Positions 1 through 8,635 of a DNA stretch of 64,000 nucleotides are shown here, in pieces; positions within the stretch are counted from its first letter, which is position 1, and the number at the start of each line of letters is the position of its first letter. The notes below the pieces were generated by a model. It was not told where the DNA came from. It did no database searches and saw only the letters and a list, made by a program, of their open reading frames with translations. A program made the translations under genes and the position numbers. Source of the DNA: Syntrophosphaera sp035450685 (lineage in GTDB: Bacteria; Cloacimonadota; Cloacimonadia; Cloacimonadales; Cloacimonadaceae); contig DAOTNF010000003.1 in the NCBI GenBank assembly GCA_035450685.1, forward strand, positions 1 through 64,000. The letters run 5' to 3'.

Positions 1-9
1 AAGCAAGCT

Positions 10-265
10 TGCCCGGGATGACACAGTATATAGCCTGATGGTTCTTGTTTCGGGGGAACCTTTCCACCATTTCACCTTTCCACCTTTCCACCTCAAAAAC
101 ACCTTTCCACCCATCGTAGCACCTATATATTATGAGGGGGTAGGTCTCATTTGCATCACCCTCTCCGGCGTGGGTCTTCCTGGGGTCAACCTTATAATTT
201 ATAAGGATGACCTAAGGATGATGGCTCCAAAGCCTGTAGCAGCGAAGGAGGGCGCTATGAAGGAA
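10..265 (+). repeat. Dispersed intergenic repeat, copy R1 (modules A-B-C)
   Basis: This is copy 1 of a family found seven times in the window. From left to right I see module A (GATGACACAGTATATAG, from about 18), module B (GGGAACCTTTCCACCATTTC, from about 54) and core C (from about 113). Core C begins ATCGTAGCACCTATATATTA, contains the hairpin CCTTATAATTTATAAGG at 190-206 and ends in a Shine-Dalgarno plus start codon (AAGGAGGGCGCTATG, ATG at 257). That start opens a 23-codon frame ending at 328. No transposase or clean terminal inverted repeat is visible. The window starts inside or next to the element, so its left boundary is uncertain. Confidence 0.85.
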
Positions 266-411
266 AAACGGGATAGCAAGCGATATATGTTAACTGACGC
301 AAGTATTAAACAGAGCTTGAAAGACTGAATCAGTGCAGGGAAAAGCGGGTTTCCCTCCCTTGCCAGCTTATGCTGAGCCAGAGGGCCGTCATTAAGCCCT
401 CTTATCTTGAT

Positions 412-455
412 CGCTAATTGACCGCTCATTGACCGCTGACCGACCGCTGGACCGA
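412..455 (+). repeat. 11-bp tandem array, copy 1 (CGCTNANTGAC units)
   Basis: CGCT recurs at exactly 412, 423, 434 and 445, giving four degenerate 11-bp units (CGCTAATTGAC, CGCTCATTGAC, CGCTGACCGAC, then a partial). Similar arrays lie at 27182-27225 and 58525-58568, each in a gap that also carries the dispersed repeat. The units are too short and spacerless for CRISPR. A protein-binding array or a slippage-generated repeat is possible. The rest of 266-575 shows no gene that I can support. Confidence 0.7.
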
Positions 456-575
456 TTTTCAGCCGGACATCAACTGGTCTTTGGATGGAGGTCGTAATAT
501 GAGGGCGAAACAATGGTTTGTCAAGCGGGTGATAGAGCAAGACAGGCTGCCAATTTTTCTATCAAAGTGGCTTCT

Positions 576-3500
576 TTACAGGTTCACCTCTGCCCAGATG
601 CCCAGGCGGAATGTCCTCATGCCGGTATCCCTTTTCTTGTCGGAGGTCTTTTCCCAGGTTCCGGTGAGCCCGCCTCTGATATCCGCGTTGAACTGATAGG
701 TGGCGCCGGGGGTGATTGATATCCGGGTACCATCGCGGTCAACCTGGGACGACTCGCGGCCGAAGGTTTCTTCAAAGTTGCGTTCAAACACGATCGCCAG
801 GCTGGAAGTAAGTTCGTTTTTGATATGGATTTTCTTTTTTGTAAATGGGATGGTGAAGCCTCTGCCGCTGCGGAATGAATAGGACAGATTGCCGTTCAGT
901 GAGTTGCTGTTCGCTTTCTTGATAATGTCGTAGGTATCCATATCGGTAACGTTATTGCTGGAGTTGATGGTATAGCTGAGGTTGGCGCTCAGGTTTTTGA
1001 ACAGGGTGCCTGTGATGCCGAGAAGCGGATTGAGGGCGATGGTTTTGCTTTCCTGTTTTGGCTTTTCCCAATCGAGGTCGCCGCTGCTTCTGACTGTGTA
1101 TTGGAATCCGCTGTTCAAGCGTGAACTGGTCACAAATTTACCCAACCCAACTATCTTTTCAACCTCCATCAGCGACAGGGTCACATCGGGGAAAATGACT
1201 GCCCTGGACTGGTTGGACGCGGTGGAATAGCGTTTGTTGAGCGAATAGGAATAGTTGATGGTGCTATCCAGGCGGCGATGGAAGCTGATCCCGCTGGCCA
1301 GGGTGAAGGTGTTTTCGTCGTCGGTGGAATCAAGGTATGAATCCGGCACAGTGTGAGGCAGTCCAAGCTGGAAGCTGAAAGGAGGACGGTCGTCCTTGCG
1401 TGAGTAGCCCATCTTGTAGGCGTTCTGATAAGACAGGGTAATGTTTTTGAGCTTGCTCAGATAGCCCAGTAAAGCACCCGGCAGATAAAAACCGGAACCG
1501 GTGCCAGGCTTCTTGCCGGAGTCCTTGGTTCCGTCATCAGGTTTGTCTTTGTTAGGATCATACCCTTCTTCATATTTATATTTGGGGTCTCCCCAATTTA
1601 TATCAAGATCGCCTGGATCATAGTCTTTTGGGGGCTGATTCATCTCATCCCATTTCCTGAGCTCATCCTCGGATGCACCTTCGTCGATCAGCCTCTGGCG
1701 TTCATCCTCGCGCTTTTTTGCTTCCTCGTCCCATTTCTGTTGCTCAAGCTTGCGGAGCATCTCTTCCTTGAGTTTGTTTTCCTCTTCCTGTTTGAGTTCT
1801 TCTTGTTTCAGGTCTTCCGGTTTGTCTCCTTTGTCGGATTCGTCGGGCTTGTCAGACTTTTGTTTGTTGCCGTGCCTGGCATTCAGGGCATCCGCCCAGC
1901 CGCTCAGCAAGGTGGAGTTTGTCAGGGCGAGGTTGGCGCGCACCGTGCGGTTGGAGTTACCATCGCTCTGGTAGAACTCGGTCTGCACCCCGGAAACGTT
2001 CTGGTAGTATTTACGCTGGTTTTCCGAGAACCGGCTGCTCCCGCTCAAGGTGAGATTAAAGTATTTTCTGAAGTAGTTGGGATTGTAGTTCACCCCCAGA
2101 TCCTGAACATATTCGGTTAGTTTGCCGACGTTTATATTCTTGAGGTAGTGCTTCTGGATCAGGTCGCGCTTGCTGTTAAAACGTAATGTGAGAGCGATGT
2201 CCGAGGTGAGGCCCCAGTTGACGTTTGTATCTGATGTGAAGAGTTTGGTATCCACGGTCTGGCTGCGCGGATGCCAGTTGTAAACGTTGTCCCTGCGCTC
2301 CCAGTTCCAACTTTGTGGTTCCGTGGCGCTGAGGGTAAAGCTGTTGTTCCAGGTTGTGGGAAAGAATCCCAGCAGGTAGTTTTTAAACAAGGGGAAGCTG
2401 ACGCTGTTGCTGGGAAAGCTGAGGTTGTAATTATAGGTTCCGCGCCAGGTGAAGGTGGTGTCCGCTGCGGTGGGAGCATGCCGGAAAGCCTTCTCTATCC
2501 TTCCGCTGAAGGAACTCCGATAGATAGTGTAGGCCAGAATCTTGTTCTTGGGGGCGGTGCGCTGGCTGATGCCAAAATCGGCCGAATAGACCAGGTTTTC
2601 ATTGCGTTCGCGGTGCTTTTCATCTGGATCCGCGATGTTGTCGCGCAGGAGGTCTGAATTCGCTCTGAATCTGGGAATGCCAAGCGAGTAGGTGCGCATC
2701 AGGCTCAGAGGCATATCCAGACCCCAGGAGGCGGGGAAAAACTTGTTCAGGAAATACTTGTTGCTGATGTTCAGGGATCTAAGGCTGGTGAATGTGTTGG
2801 AACGTCCGCGCTGGATGGTGGTGTTGAAGTTCTCGCTCTTTTCCTCATAATCCACATCCAGGGTGCTAAAATCGGCAAATACGGAGTTGAGCGACACCCT
2901 CCGGGCCACGCCGACGTCTTCGTAGGGGTCGGTCACAGTGAGGTCATTGAAATAGATGGTGCCATTCAGGGGCATTGGAGATGGGATGTCGCTCGGGTTG
3001 TAGATTCCGAAATAGATGTCGCGCACGTTGGTGAGGGTGGGATTCCCCTTGAAGCTGTACCGGGTATTGTCCAGGGTTATAGAGCCGGATGTTTCGCCGT
3101 AAAAGGCTTCCTTCATCGAGGTCAGATCCTGCAGGTTGATGCTGAGGGCTGTCCAGTCATCACGCTGCATCTTCTGATGATAAGGAATCACAGCCACTCT
3201 CTGGCTGGCCTGGTAGTAGTTGAGGCTGTCCGCACCCACCCGGAACACCACCTCAACGGAATCCGGATGGAATGGATTGTTGTCACTGGCTTCAGGATAG
3301 AAATAGTATTTTATATTGCTGTAGGAAAGCAGGCTGTAAGGATCGAAGAGTCTTTGCCTCAGCAAGACCTGATGGCCAGGCTGGAGGTTCTGAATCTGCA
3401 GAGAGAGGGCTGATTCGCTTGTTTCGCGTTCGTCCTCGATGTAATAGGTGCCTTCCGGGGATGTATAGTGGCTACTGTTTTTCTGGTTATTTACTATACC

Positions 3501-6500
3501 GGACAGATAGGATGTATTGTATGAATTGACCAGCGCATCGGGCACGATCAGGTCGTTGGCGTAGCGAACGTAAAAATCCTGCCATTTGTTTCCCACGGCG
3601 GAGACTTCTGAGATAAGAACCTTGGCGGTTTCATCTGTTTCCAGGGTTATCCTGCCATAGGATATCTTCTTCAGCGTGGGGGGCGTGGATGTGGAAGAGT
3701 TGTTGACTATCACATAGGAATTGGGGTCGGTGAGAGGAATGCGGTAGAGCCTCCAGCCATCGTGGTTCACGCTTTCCAGGTACAGAGAGTCGGTGAGCGA
3801 AATGGCGTAGCTGAAATAGCGGTCGAGGGTGTTGAGCACGCCATTGTTGTCCAGGTCTTCAGTGTCCAAAACCCTGTTGCCTTCCGTGCCATTGATCTTG
3901 GGGTAGTCGCCATACTGGTCGATCGCGTTGGAGGCGTCGTCGTTGGGGTCGTCTCCGGGTTGTCCGTTGGGGATGCCATCCAGTCCCACATCTTCTTCAA
4001 GGCTAAGCACTCCATCGGAGTTTTTATCCTCACTGTTCAACACTCCCAAACCGCCGAACTCGGTGTAGAAATCCTCGTTGATATCTCCGATATCTATGCG
4101 CATGGTAGGATTGGGAGCTGGCGAACCTGGATGGGGCAACACTTTCACCAAAACCTGCAGATACTTCTTCTGCGAAAAATCCAATTGGTTGCCCAGATAC
4201 TTCATCACCCCGCCCCAGCTCTCAACGTTGCCGCCTTCGACGCCAAGCTTGCTGGGGAATACCTTGAGGGCCAATACGGTGACAGTTTCCTTCTTTTCGT
4301 TGTCGGTGAGGGTGGCGGGGTCTTCCAACTGCTCGCGGTATATGTTTTTGGGATTGTACCAGATGGTCCTTCCCTTTGCCAGCGAGGTGTTGTAGGGCTT
4401 GCTCGCATGCGACCAGGAACCAATTGTCACACCCATGGGATAGGAGTCTTCGATGGACTCCATGTCGTCTATATAGGCGGCCTTGGTCTTTGTTTTGGGG
4501 TCGCCGTAAATATTTGGGATGGTAAAGGCCAGTTCGCCAGACAGGGTGAAGCGGGATTCGGCGCTGGTCTTGAGGAAAGGCAGGGCATCCAGCCACTTGG
4601 TGACGAACCGGGGCTTGACGGTGAAGCTGCCATCCACGTCCGCCATCATCATCTGGATGTTTTCGTTGCCGATGCGGGGACGCCGGTCAGCCACATTCTC
4701 AGTGCGGTAAATAAAGGTGCCACCCAGCTTGGCGTAATCTGTGAAATTCCAATCCGCCCTTGCTCCAGCCAAAGACTTGCTGGCCACGCTGAAAGTGCTG
4801 CGGAATTCGTAATCGATCTCGATCTTGGCATCAGGGTCTTTGCCCGCGGAAGTTAAAAAGGTGATCCGGCCAAAATCGTAATCCACCAGATAATCCACAT
4901 TTTCCCTCTGCTCCACTCCATTGACCTTCACAATCACACTGCCCTTGAGGATCCCGCCCTGGGAAAGATCCACCGCCTCGCGGCCAACTTTGCCCTTCAC
5001 TGAGAGGAAGAGGCTGATATTCTGATAGCTGATGTTCTCGTTTTCCTCGGTATAGATAATGCCATCGCCCAATGGCTTGAAAGGCTCGATGAAGGGGATC
5101 AGGATGATACCTGTTGCGAGGTTCACGGTGTTGTCGTCACCGTTGATCAGGCCATCGCCACTGCTATCCATGCGCAGATAATCATTATAGGTAAGGATGC
5201 CGGACGCGGAAAGCGAATCTGGGATCAGATAGTTGCGGGTCAGGTCCACATTAACGGTGTAGATGTTGAGGGTGAACCCGTCGCTTTTGATGTTGGTCTT
5301 GTTCATGTTGTAGGCATTGCGCATCTGGTAATGCCATACGTTATTGGGATCTGTGGGGTTGTATTCCTGGTTGCGGCGGCGGATAACCTTGAGATCCAGG
5401 TCTCCATCGGCCTCCTCATCCGCATCCACGGCGGGAACCGTGTTGTTGTTCTGATCCACATAGGTTACCGCGATCGTGGTTCTGCGATCCACAGCCCGGT
5501 TGATCTGAATAATACCCGAACTATAGTCAGTTACGAAGTCTGTGCCCTCGATTAGTTCATCGTAATAGGGCACATAATACTCCGTTGGACTTATAAAGAT
5601 GGTATCCCCCACTGCAGCTTGCACGTTGTTATTGGGATTGGCGTCGTCTATAAACACCCGCACGGAACCATTTTTGGGCAGGAGTGACTCGGAGCCGGGC
5701 TTGATCATCCACTGACCATAGGGATTGGTTTTGATCGCGTTGTTGATCCAGCCGGCAGGCACGTTGGGAGAGGCATCCGCCTCTGTATAGAGATCGTACA
5801 GCTCATAGGGGTCGATGAGGTAATACATGGTGCGCGCGGCGTAGTCACGGCTGCGGAACACAGTTGAATCTGCCTGGCTGGTTCCGATGTAGCTTTGCTT
5901 GTTTTTCTCACCTTCTTCCGTACTGGCGATCAGGGTAAGGTCCAGATTTCCGTATTTGAGCTTGGAAGTTACGCCAAACAGTCCCTGCGAGGCAGTTGAA
6001 TAGCTGATGTAGCGGGAGCCAGCCAGGGCCAGGGTGATGTTACCCGCCTCAATGCTTTTGATGATTTCGTCTTCATCGCCGGTGTATTTCAGGCTAACGT
6101 TGTTGGGATCGAAGAGCTGCTCATCCATCTTACTGTTATACTTCAGGTTCACAGATATCTTGTCGCCGATGGTTCCCGACAGGCGCAGGTTGGTTTCCTG
6201 CTCCATCTTGACCTCAAAACGGCTGGAGTTGTCAGCTTCGTAGATGGCAACATTCTTGCGCTTGACGCTACCCGCTTCCAGGCTTATCTTTTGAGTTCCG
6301 TCCAGATTAAGCCTTGGCGGAGAGGAGCCCAGAACCTTTTGAACCGCCTTTGGCATGGCGATGGAAGGAATTTCCAACACGAATTCACGGATCAGACCAG
6401 TTGTGGTGACCGCGGTTTGTTGAGTCCGGCTGCTGAAGTTTTCGATCAGGGACTTCCGGAAGCTTTTCTTTTTCAGGTTGGTGAAGTAGCTGTCGAATGA

Positions 6501-6782
6501 CACCGTCCGGTCCGGAACCAGTTTAAAGTCGCCTATCTGGGTGGAAATGACCACTTTCTGCTCTTGGAAATCCACCTTTTCTTTACGGTCGAGCTTGAAC
6601 CCCTGGATCAGGTAGGGCTGGTCTTTGTATAGTTCCAAACCTTTGTTGAGTTTATAGACATCCATCTGGTTATCTACCTGGGGGACATAGCCAGGCAGGT
6701 AAAGCCGGGGATAAAAGGGATTAGCCGTGAGTGCGGCGATCACGATAAATGGAATGAGCAGAATCAGAAGGCGTTTGAGCAT
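576..6782 (-). CDS. sprA: SprA/Sov, outer-membrane translocon of the type IX secretion system
   Basis: The 2068-residue protein begins with a hydrophobic signal segment (residues about 3-20). It carries SprA-family hallmarks: the early block with IKSIEAGNITLALAGSRYIS (about 235-255), a second conserved block with KTKTKAAYIDDMESIEDSYP (about 770-790), and many beta-strand stretches ending in an aromatic C-terminal strand. In Bacteroidota SprA is the very large beta-barrel through which T9SS cargo crosses the outer membrane. This copy is somewhat shorter than the Flavobacterium protein. Residues about 1643-1762 form a strongly charged Lys/Glu/Asp-rich insert with little hydrophobic content. It starts 4 nt after coaX, so it is probably cotranscribed with era and coaX. 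No other T9SS component gene is in the window; the probable cargo is encoded at 51729-57176. Family assignment is confident; activity is inferred. Confidence 0.93.
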   Translation of the reverse strand: MLKRLLILLIPFIVIAALTANPFYPRLYLPGYVPQVDNQMDVYKLNKGLELYKDQPYLIQGFKLDRKEKVDFQEQKVVISTQIGDFKLVPDRTVSFDSYFTNLKKKSFRKSLIENFSSRTQQTAVTTTGLIREFVLEIPSIAMPKAVQKVLGSSPPRLNLDGTQKISLEAGSVKRKNVAIYEADNSSRFEVKMEQETNLRLSGTIGDKISVNLKYNSKMDEQLFDPNNVSLKYTGDEDEIIKSIEAGNITLALAGSRYISYSTASQGLFGVTSKLKYGNLDLTLIASTEEGEKNKQSYIGTSQADSTVFRSRDYAARTMYYLIDPYELYDLYTEADASPNVPAGWINNAIKTNPYGQWMIKPGSESLLPKNGSVRVFIDDANPNNNVQAAVGDTIFISPTEYYVPYYDELIEGTDFVTDYSSGIIQINRAVDRRTTIAVTYVDQNNNTVPAVDADEEADGDLDLKVIRRRNQEYNPTDPNNVWHYQMRNAYNMNKTNIKSDGFTLNIYTVNVDLTRNYLIPDSLSASGILTYNDYLRMDSSGDGLINGDDNTVNLATGIILIPFIEPFKPLGDGIIYTEENENISYQNISLFLSVKGKVGREAVDLSQGGILKGSVIVKVNGVEQRENVDYLVDYDFGRITFLTSAGKDPDAKIEIDYEFRSTFSVASKSLAGARADWNFTDYAKLGGTFIYRTENVADRRPRIGNENIQMMMADVDGSFTVKPRFVTKWLDALPFLKTSAESRFTLSGELAFTIPNIYGDPKTKTKAAYIDDMESIEDSYPMGVTIGSWSHASKPYNTSLAKGRTIWYNPKNIYREQLEDPATLTDNEKKETVTVLALKVFPSKLGVEGGNVESWGGVMKYLGNQLDFSQKKYLQVLVKVLPHPGSPAPNPTMRIDIGDINEDFYTEFGGLGVLNSEDKNSDGVLSLEEDVGLDGIPNGQPGDDPNDDASNAIDQYGDYPKINGTEGNRVLDTEDLDNNGVLNTLDRYFSYAISLTDSLYLESVNHDGWRLYRIPLTDPNSYVIVNNSSTSTPPTLKKISYGRITLETDETAKVLISEVSAVGNKWQDFYVRYANDLIVPDALVNSYNTSYLSGIVNNQKNSSHYTSPEGTYYIEDERETSESALSLQIQNLQPGHQVLLRQRLFDPYSLLSYSNIKYYFYPEASDNNPFHPDSVEVVFRVGADSLNYYQASQRVAVIPYHQKMQRDDWTALSINLQDLTSMKEAFYGETSGSITLDNTRYSFKGNPTLTNVRDIYFGIYNPSDIPSPMPLNGTIYFNDLTVTDPYEDVGVARRVSLNSVFADFSTLDVDYEEKSENFNTTIQRGRSNTFTSLRSLNISNKYFLNKFFPASWGLDMPLSLMRTYSLGIPRFRANSDLLRDNIADPDEKHRERNENLVYSADFGISQRTAPKNKILAYTIYRSSFSGRIEKAFRHAPTAADTTFTWRGTYNYNLSFPSNSVSFPLFKNYLLGFFPTTWNNSFTLSATEPQSWNWERRDNVYNWHPRSQTVDTKLFTSDTNVNWGLTSDIALTLRFNSKRDLIQKHYLKNINVGKLTEYVQDLGVNYNPNYFRKYFNLTLSGSSRFSENQRKYYQNVSGVQTEFYQSDGNSNRTVRANLALTNSTLLSGWADALNARHGNKQKSDKPDESDKGDKPEDLKQEELKQEEENKLKEEMLRKLEQQKWDEEAKKREDERQRLIDEGASEDELRKWDEMNQPPKDYDPGDLDINWGDPKYKYEEGYDPNKDKPDDGTKDSGKKPGTGSGFYLPGALLGYLSKLKNITLSYQNAYKMGYSRKDDRPPFSFQLGLPHTVPDSYLDSTDDENTFTLASGISFHRRLDSTINYSYSLNKRYSTASNQSRAVIFPDVTLSLMEVEKIVGLGKFVTSSRLNSGFQYTVRSSGDLDWEKPKQESKTIALNPLLGITGTLFKNLSANLSYTINSSNNVTDMDTYDIIKKANSNSLNGNLSYSFRSGRGFTIPFTKKKIHIKNELTSSLAIVFERNFEETFGRESSQVDRDGTRISITPGATYQFNADIRGGLTGTWEKTSDKKRDTGMRTFRLGIWAEVNL

Positions 6783-6786
6783 GTAC

Positions 6787-7581
6787 TCACTTGCGCGATA
6801 ACTGTTGAAAAGCCAAATGCAGACCGTCCAGGGTTAGCGACTTATCCAGGATGTCAACTGAAGGCATCAGGGGAACCAGTAGTTCTGAAATGCCGCCGGT
6901 GATGACAGTGACCACATTTTTGCCCGCGCAATACTGCTCTTTCACTTTCCGGATGAAGGCTTCAAGCATGAAGGCATGGCCCTGGACAATGCCGGAAAGC
7001 ATGGCGTCTTTGGTGTTGGTTCCCAACAACGCGGAAGGGGCTGCTATCTCGATCTGGGAAAGCTGGGCTGCCTTGGAAGTGAGCTGTTCCGCGCTGGTCT
7101 TCAAGCCCGGCGCAATCACCGCTCCCTCAAACTGTCCTGTTTCGCTTACCAACTGTATTTTAGTTGCCGTTCCCAAATCTATTATTATGCAATTGGTCTT
7201 ATACTTCTTCCAAGCTCCAAACGCGTTGGCGATCAAGTCCGCGCCGATGAAGGAAGGGTCTGCTACGTGGAAGCCCAGACCCAGCTTGCTCAGTGCGTTG
7301 ATTTGCGTCACGGGAACAGGGATGTATTTCTTAAAGAGTTGCTGCCAGATACGGGTCAGTTCGGGCACTACGCTGGCAAAAACGATGTGGGATATCTCCA
7401 TTCCCGTAAGACGCTCCAGCAGAGGACTGAGCAGTCCAAAATATTCGTCCGCGGTTCGCTGTGTGGAAGTGAACAGACGCCCAAACCAAGCCATCTCCCC
7501 GTCCAGATATAATCCGCAGGAGATATTGGTGTTGCCTATATCCACAGCAAGCAGTGTTTCTTTGCTATTGTCTCGACGCAT
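6787..7581 (-). CDS. coaX: Type III pantothenate kinase
   Basis: CoaX phosphorylates pantothenate, the first step of coenzyme A synthesis, in the cytoplasm. The 264-residue protein has the expected size. The ASKHA phosphate motif DIGNTNISCG is at residues 14-23, a GADLIANAFGAW block is near 118, the second phosphate motif IIDLGTATK is near 135, and the C-terminal VITGGIS is near 235. In many CoaX proteins the GAD motif is followed by Arg; here it is Leu, a minor deviation. The gene lies between era and sprA on the same strand, ending 4 nt before the sprA start, so it is likely the middle gene of one transcript. ATG start. Confidence 0.93.
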   Translation of the reverse strand: MRRDNSKETLLAVDIGNTNISCGLYLDGEMAWFGRLFTSTQRTADEYFGLLSPLLERLTGMEISHIVFASVVPELTRIWQQLFKKYIPVPVTQINALSKLGLGFHVADPSFIGADLIANAFGAWKKYKTNCIIIDLGTATKIQLVSETGQFEGAVIAPGLKTSAEQLTSKAAQLSQIEIAAPSALLGTNTKDAMLSGIVQGHAFMLEAFIRKVKEQYCAGKNVVTVITGGISELLVPLMPSVDILDKSLTLDGLHLAFQQLSRK

Positions 7582-7695
7582 AAATCATTCTTTGTGAGTG
7601 CAATTTTTAAATACAAAAACCATTCTGGACAAGGTGGGAATACTCTCCCGCTTACTCCGCAATTTTGTCAACAGAATTCAGAGATGAGGACATTC

Positions 7696-8580
7696 TTAGC
7701 TGAAACCCAACTCTTTAAGGGCGGTGTTTTTCTTGCGCCATTTGGGATTGATTTTCACCCACAGGTGGATTTGCACCGGTTGTTCCAGCCAGGCGCTCAA
7801 TTGCTTTTCCCCATATTCGCGAATCTGTTTTAGTTTGGTTCCGTTCTTCCCGATCAGGATAGGTTTCTGGCTTTGCCGTTCAAGCCAGATCACAGCGTCG
7901 ATCACCACCCTGTCCGCTTCTTCAGTGTATCTCTCCACCAACACCGCGGCAGAATAGGGAATCTCCTGTTCAAAGAGCTTAAAGATGCCTTCACGGATGA
8001 TTTCCTGGGCAAAGAAGCGCATGGGCAGATCCGAAAGCTGGTCTTCCTGATAGTAGGGCTCATGATAGGGAATGTAATGCAGGATGGATTCAACCAGTTC
8101 GTCTATGCCCTCTCCGGTCATAGCCGAAACGAAGAAATGGCGCTCAATCGAATCCGGCAGCTGCTTTGAAAACTGCTCCCTATCGGGCGCTGGGAGTTTG
8201 TCCAGCTTGTTGAACACAGCCAGTTGAGGCGTTCTGACCCGTCTCAGGTGTTCCATCACCTCAAGATCGTAATCGGTGGGAAAGCTGGTAAGATCGGCCA
8301 CATATATCACCAGATCAACATCCTTGAACGCGTCCTGCCAGATCTTTTGCATCCTGTGTTGCAACTCATAACGGGGTTTGAGGTAGCCCGGAGTGTCGAT
8401 GAAGATTAACTGGCAGTCAGAACGGTTGAGAATGCCTTTGATGGAGTAGCGGGTCGTTTGGGGTTTGGGGGAAGTGATGGAGAGCTTCTCTCCGATAATA
8501 CGGTTGATGAGGGTCGATTTGCCCGTGTTGGGTTTGCCGATGATGGCCACAAACCCGCTTTTGAAAGTGTCCGATGTCAT
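7696..8580 (-). CDS. era: GTPase Era, 16S rRNA/30S assembly factor
   Basis: Era binds the 3' end of 16S rRNA and acts as a checkpoint in small-subunit maturation. The protein is 294 residues, the usual length. It shows G1 GKPNTGKST (about 16-24), a T-rich switch I (PKPQTTRYS), G3 DTPGYLKPR (about 62-70), G4 NKLDKLP (about 123-129) and a C-terminal KH domain with GKNGTKLKQIREYGEKQL (about 243-260). It is followed by coaX after a gap of about 110 nt with no clear terminator, and preceded by rocD across a short hairpin region. ATG start. Confidence 0.96.
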   Translation of the reverse strand: MTSDTFKSGFVAIIGKPNTGKSTLINRIIGEKLSITSPKPQTTRYSIKGILNRSDCQLIFIDTPGYLKPRYELQHRMQKIWQDAFKDVDLVIYVADLTSFPTDYDLEVMEHLRRVRTPQLAVFNKLDKLPAPDREQFSKQLPDSIERHFFVSAMTGEGIDELVESILHYIPYHEPYYQEDQLSDLPMRFFAQEIIREGIFKLFEQEIPYSAAVLVERYTEEADRVVIDAVIWLERQSQKPILIGKNGTKLKQIREYGEKQLSAWLEQPVQIHLWVKINPKWRKKNTALKELGFS

Positions 8581-8590
8581 CAGATAAGAT

Positions 8591-8618
8591 GGCTGCCCCT
8601 TGCGTGGAAGAGGCAGCC
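8591..8618 (-). terminator. Hairpin between rocD and era (possible attenuating terminator)
   Basis: GGCTGCC at 8591-8597 pairs with GGCAGCC at 8612-8618. On the minus strand the hairpin lies just after the rocD stop and just before the era start. The sequence downstream on the minus strand (ATCTTATCTG) is only moderately T-rich, so this may be a weak terminator or processing site. The plus strand has a better T tract, but no plus-strand gene precedes it. Confidence 0.45.
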
Positions 8619-8635
8619 TTTTATACCATTTATTA

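Noticed and set aside
113..265. Insertion sequence or transposon end
   Set aside because: No transposase frame, terminal inverted repeat pair or target duplication is visible in any of the seven copies.
412..455. CRISPR array
   Set aside because: Units are 11 bp, degenerate and contiguous without spacers, and no cas genes are present.
3762..4856. Long plus-strand frame inside sprA
   Set aside because: It is antisense to conserved SprA blocks and has no signal, repeat or domain pattern.
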